NCBI RefSeq assembly: GCF_030817595.1
Contig: NZ_JAUSZN010000001.1
Span: forward strand, 4,595,501 to 4,659,500
Direction: 5' to 3'
Length of the DNA: 64,000 nucleotides
Source: Neobacillus niacini
GTDB lineage: Bacteria; Bacillota; Bacilli; Bacillales; Cytobacillaceae
In this document: one piece after another, positions 61,864 through 64,000 of the stretch
Numbering within the stretch: position 1 is the first letter of the stretch
Layout of the letters: each line of letters opens with the position of its first letter
The notes under the pieces: model-generated
What the model was told of the DNA's origin: nothing
Databases searched by the model: none
The model's input: the letters and a program-made list of their open reading frames with translations, nothing else
Position numbers and translations under genes: made by a program

Positions 61864-63156
61864 ATGTCGAAAAAAGTTGGGATGTTTGTTTGGAATCATT
61901 TTACCAATGATGCAAGGGTATTACGAGAGTGTACGGCATTGTCAGAGGCTGGGTTTGATGTAGATTTAATTTGTATTCATGACCCAAAGGACGCAAACCT
62001 TCCGTGGTTTGAGCAAAGAAATGACCGTTTTAAAGTATATCGATTAAGAAGATATCCAGTTTTACTTGAACTGATGCAAAAGTTTTACCGCTTCTCCTTA
62101 CAGAATAAGTTGTTTGGAGCTTTTTGTTTGCTTATTTGGGGAGTACTTGCTTTTTTAGCTCCGATTGCTGTAATCCCTTTAACCATTTTGGCATTCTTAT
62201 TGCTTAAAACAAAGGTTAGAGTGTTATGGGTAAGAGGCAGCCTGACATTGCGGATGATCTTGAAAGGGTATAGCGGAAATTATGATATATATCATTCCAA
62301 TGATTTAAATACCCTTCCTCAAGGATGGATCAGTGCTAAGTGGCGATTGAAACCAAAGAAATTGATATATGATTCACATGAAGTCCAAACAAGTCGAACT
62401 GGATATTCAAGTCCGATTCATGGGAAAATGGAAGCTTTTCTTATAAAGAAAATCGACGAAATGATTGTTGAAAATAACACTAGAGCAAAATATAACGAGG
62501 ACTTATATGGATTTTATCCACATGTTGTTCATAACTACCCATTCAAACAGAGAAAAAATCATCATGTAGAAAAGATTGATTTACATGAGGTTTTAGACAT
62601 ACCGAGAAACGAGAAAATCCTCTTGTACCAAGGTGGAATTCAAACCGGACGAGGGTTGGATAAGTTAATTGAGGCAGCGCCACTTTTTAATGAAGGTGTG
62701 TTGGTCCTTGTTGGCGATGGGAAAATAAAGAAGGAACTTCAAGCGAAGGTTAGGGAAATGAAGCTTGAAGAAAAAGTAAAGTTTCATCCGAAAGTTCCTG
62801 TCGGAGACCTACCTAAATATACAAGAAATGGTTATATAGGATTCCAAGTTCTTAATAATGTGTGTTTTAACCATTATTCTGCTTCATCTAACAAATTGTT
62901 TGAATACATGATGGCAGGTGTGCCTGTTGTAGCTTGCAGCTTCCCGGAGATTGAGAGAGTAGTAAAAGGCGATAAAACAGGAGTCAATGTCGATTCTCAT
63001 GATCCTGTATCTATTGCTGACGGGGTCAATTGGCTGTTGAAAAATCCAGAGAAACATAGTGAAATGAAGAAAAACTCGATTAATGCTAGCAATAAATATA
63101 ACTGGGAAAAAGAGAAAAATATTTTCTTGAAAATATATAATCGTTATGCCTCCTAG
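61864..63156 (+). CDS. Glycosyltransferase, GT4 type
   Basis: A 430-residue enzyme with an atypical membrane-associated insertion (about 85-120, hydrophobic) after the N-terminal VGMFVWNHFTNDARVLRE. The donor domain has LLYQGGIQTGRGLDKLI, VLVGDGKIKKEL and KLFEYMMAGVPVVACSFPE. It probably adds the second sugar of a polysaccharide repeat. The ATG at 61864 has GGGGAG 4 nt upstream. It follows the first glycosyltransferase by 26 nt. Confidence 0.9.
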   Translation: MSKKVGMFVWNHFTNDARVLRECTALSEAGFDVDLICIHDPKDANLPWFEQRNDRFKVYRLRRYPVLLELMQKFYRFSLQNKLFGAFCLLIWGVLAFLAPIAVIPLTILAFLLLKTKVRVLWVRGSLTLRMILKGYSGNYDIYHSNDLNTLPQGWISAKWRLKPKKLIYDSHEVQTSRTGYSSPIHGKMEAFLIKKIDEMIVENNTRAKYNEDLYGFYPHVVHNYPFKQRKNHHVEKIDLHEVLDIPRNEKILLYQGGIQTGRGLDKLIEAAPLFNEGVLVLVGDGKIKKELQAKVREMKLEEKVKFHPKVPVGDLPKYTRNGYIGFQVLNNVCFNHYSASSNKLFEYMMAGVPVVACSFPEIERVVKGDKTGVNVDSHDPVSIADGVNWLLKNPEKHSEMKKNSINASNKYNWEKEKNIFLKIYNRYAS

Positions 63157-63213
63157 TTCCGAGATTGTTAGATTTGTTTATTATAATGAAATAATCATAT
63201 GGGGGAAAAAATA

Positions 63214-64000
63214 GTGATTATGAGTCTAGAAGCAATTAATTTAAAAGATGGAGCCAAAATAAGTGTTCTAAATGATTATATTGGCTCCATCATTAAAAAT
63301 TCAAAGGGTTATTATGAAGAGGAAGTATTAACAAATTTTATCGATTATATTCCACATCATGGAGTGATCTATGATATCGGTGCAAATATCGGAAACCATA
63401 CCTTGTTTTTTTCAAAGTATGTGAAGCCAAGTAAGATTGTATCTTTTGAACCATCTAAAACTCTATTTAATGCTTTAAGTGAAAACGTCCGAATAAACAA
63501 GCTGAATAATGTCCAGATGATCAACTCGGCTGTTGGTGAAAAGTCCGAAAAAGGTATTTTAAAATTTAATACAACCAATTCTGGTGCTTCAAATATGGAA
63601 ATTAATGCAGATGGTGATGTGGAAATTGTAAAAATAGATGATTTGGAGTTAGAAAGTCCAGACTTTATCAAAATGGATGTTGAAGGGTTTGAACTACAAG
63701 CACTGAAAGGTATGGAAATAGTACTATCAGAAGAAGCTCCTGTCATTTGGGTTGAAATCCAGCCGGAAAATTTTTATGATGTGGATCAATATCTAAGTGG
63801 CCTTGGATACATCCTAATTGACCGTTGGTTAGATAATTATATCTATATTAAACAAAAAACAACTGAATCTTTAAAGCGTGTTTTTGAACAAATTAAAAAT
63901 AAGCCTCTTCAGAGGTATAATAATAAAATTAGCGAACTTAATTTGAGTTATAGATATGTTACAGAACAGATTAAAGTTTTACAATCCAAACTTAAGAGCA
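63214..64000 (+). CDS. FkbM-family methyltransferase, 3' end outside window
   Basis: GTG 63214, 7 nt after GGGGGA, opens a frame to the window edge (262 codons). IYDIGANIGNHTLFFSKYV is SAM motif I; KIVSFEPSKTLFNALSENV, FIKMDVEGFELQALKG and PVIWVEIQPENF follow in the order typical of FkbM methyltransferases, which O-methylate sugars or polyketides. The tail after about residue 215 becomes helical (NKISELNLSYRYVTEQIKVL), possibly a coiled coil. It belongs to the polysaccharide operon. Confidence 0.9.
   Translation, partial: MIMSLEAINLKDGAKISVLNDYIGSIIKNSKGYYEEEVLTNFIDYIPHHGVIYDIGANIGNHTLFFSKYVKPSKIVSFEPSKTLFNALSENVRINKLNNVQMINSAVGEKSEKGILKFNTTNSGASNMEINADGDVEIVKIDDLELESPDFIKMDVEGFELQALKGMEIVLSEEAPVIWVEIQPENFYDVDQYLSGLGYILIDRWLDNYIYIKQKTTESLKRVFEQIKNKPLQRYNNKISELNLSYRYVTEQIKVLQSKLKS

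Overview
The window reads as the chromosome of an endospore-forming, low-to-moderate GC member of the Bacillaceae, probably a Bacillus or Neobacillus relative. The evidence is spoIID, spoIIQ and spoIIID, mbl, SD sequences of the AAGGAGG type, many TTG/GTG starts, and a gene order that tracks the Bacillus subtilis ywzB-ywmB-murA-spoIID-spoIIQ-spoIIID-mbl-fabZ-ywpF-ssbB-ywqA-ywqB segment. The genus assignment is inference.

Layout. 0-6 kb: 3' part of a hybrid histidine kinase overlapping a CheR methyltransferase, a cardiolipin synthase, and a small general-stress cluster (GlsB-like, IDEAL-like, YflT-domain) with two sigma-B-like promoters. 6-34 kb: the conserved backbone for cell wall (murA, PBP3, mbl, 3D-domain protein), sporulation (spoIID, spoIIQ, spoIIID), fabZ, ssbB and ywqA/ywqB. 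It is interrupted by a secreted family-11 rhamnogalacturonan lyase, an alkyltransferase-like protein and a frameshifted NERD protein. 34-43 kb: accessory genes, including two small proteins below 50 codons, a TetR/YhgE pair with three matching operators, and a phosphatase that has lost a catalytic motif. 43-48 kb: a beta-glucoside operon bglP-bglH-licT with a RAT/terminator switch. 48-55 kb: a gene graveyard with a MITE, two DinB proteins and assorted small enzymes. 55-60 kb: a LysM-NlpC/P60 wall hydrolase and an Ig-repeat surface protein. 60-64 kb: the start of an AT-rich polysaccharide locus (two glycosyltransferases and an FkbM methyltransferase that runs off the window).

Most unusual content. 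Several intergenic regions carry arrays in which a 9-10 nt word recurs at a strict 20- or 21-nt pitch with unrelated sequence between copies. Different loci use different words: GGCACGTAAA at 10.2-10.9 and 50.3 kb, TTTACCTGC at 4.7, 54.8 and 55.0 kb, and TGTACAAAA at 32.5 kb. A related 21-bp palindrome, TAAGCGGA/TCCGCTTA, sits inside a 282-bp MITE at 48.6 kb with an exact 8-bp target duplication. At 10.2-10.9 kb a terminator-plus-array block is triplicated at 224-225 bp. A second dispersed element, GGTGACAGGCACC, occurs in both orientations, once inside a coding sequence. The arrays lie beside gene 3' ends and hairpins. I know of no described system with this structure.

Limits: no similarity search, folding or codon statistics were run. 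Family names come from motifs and remembered synteny. Starts were chosen from SD spacing.
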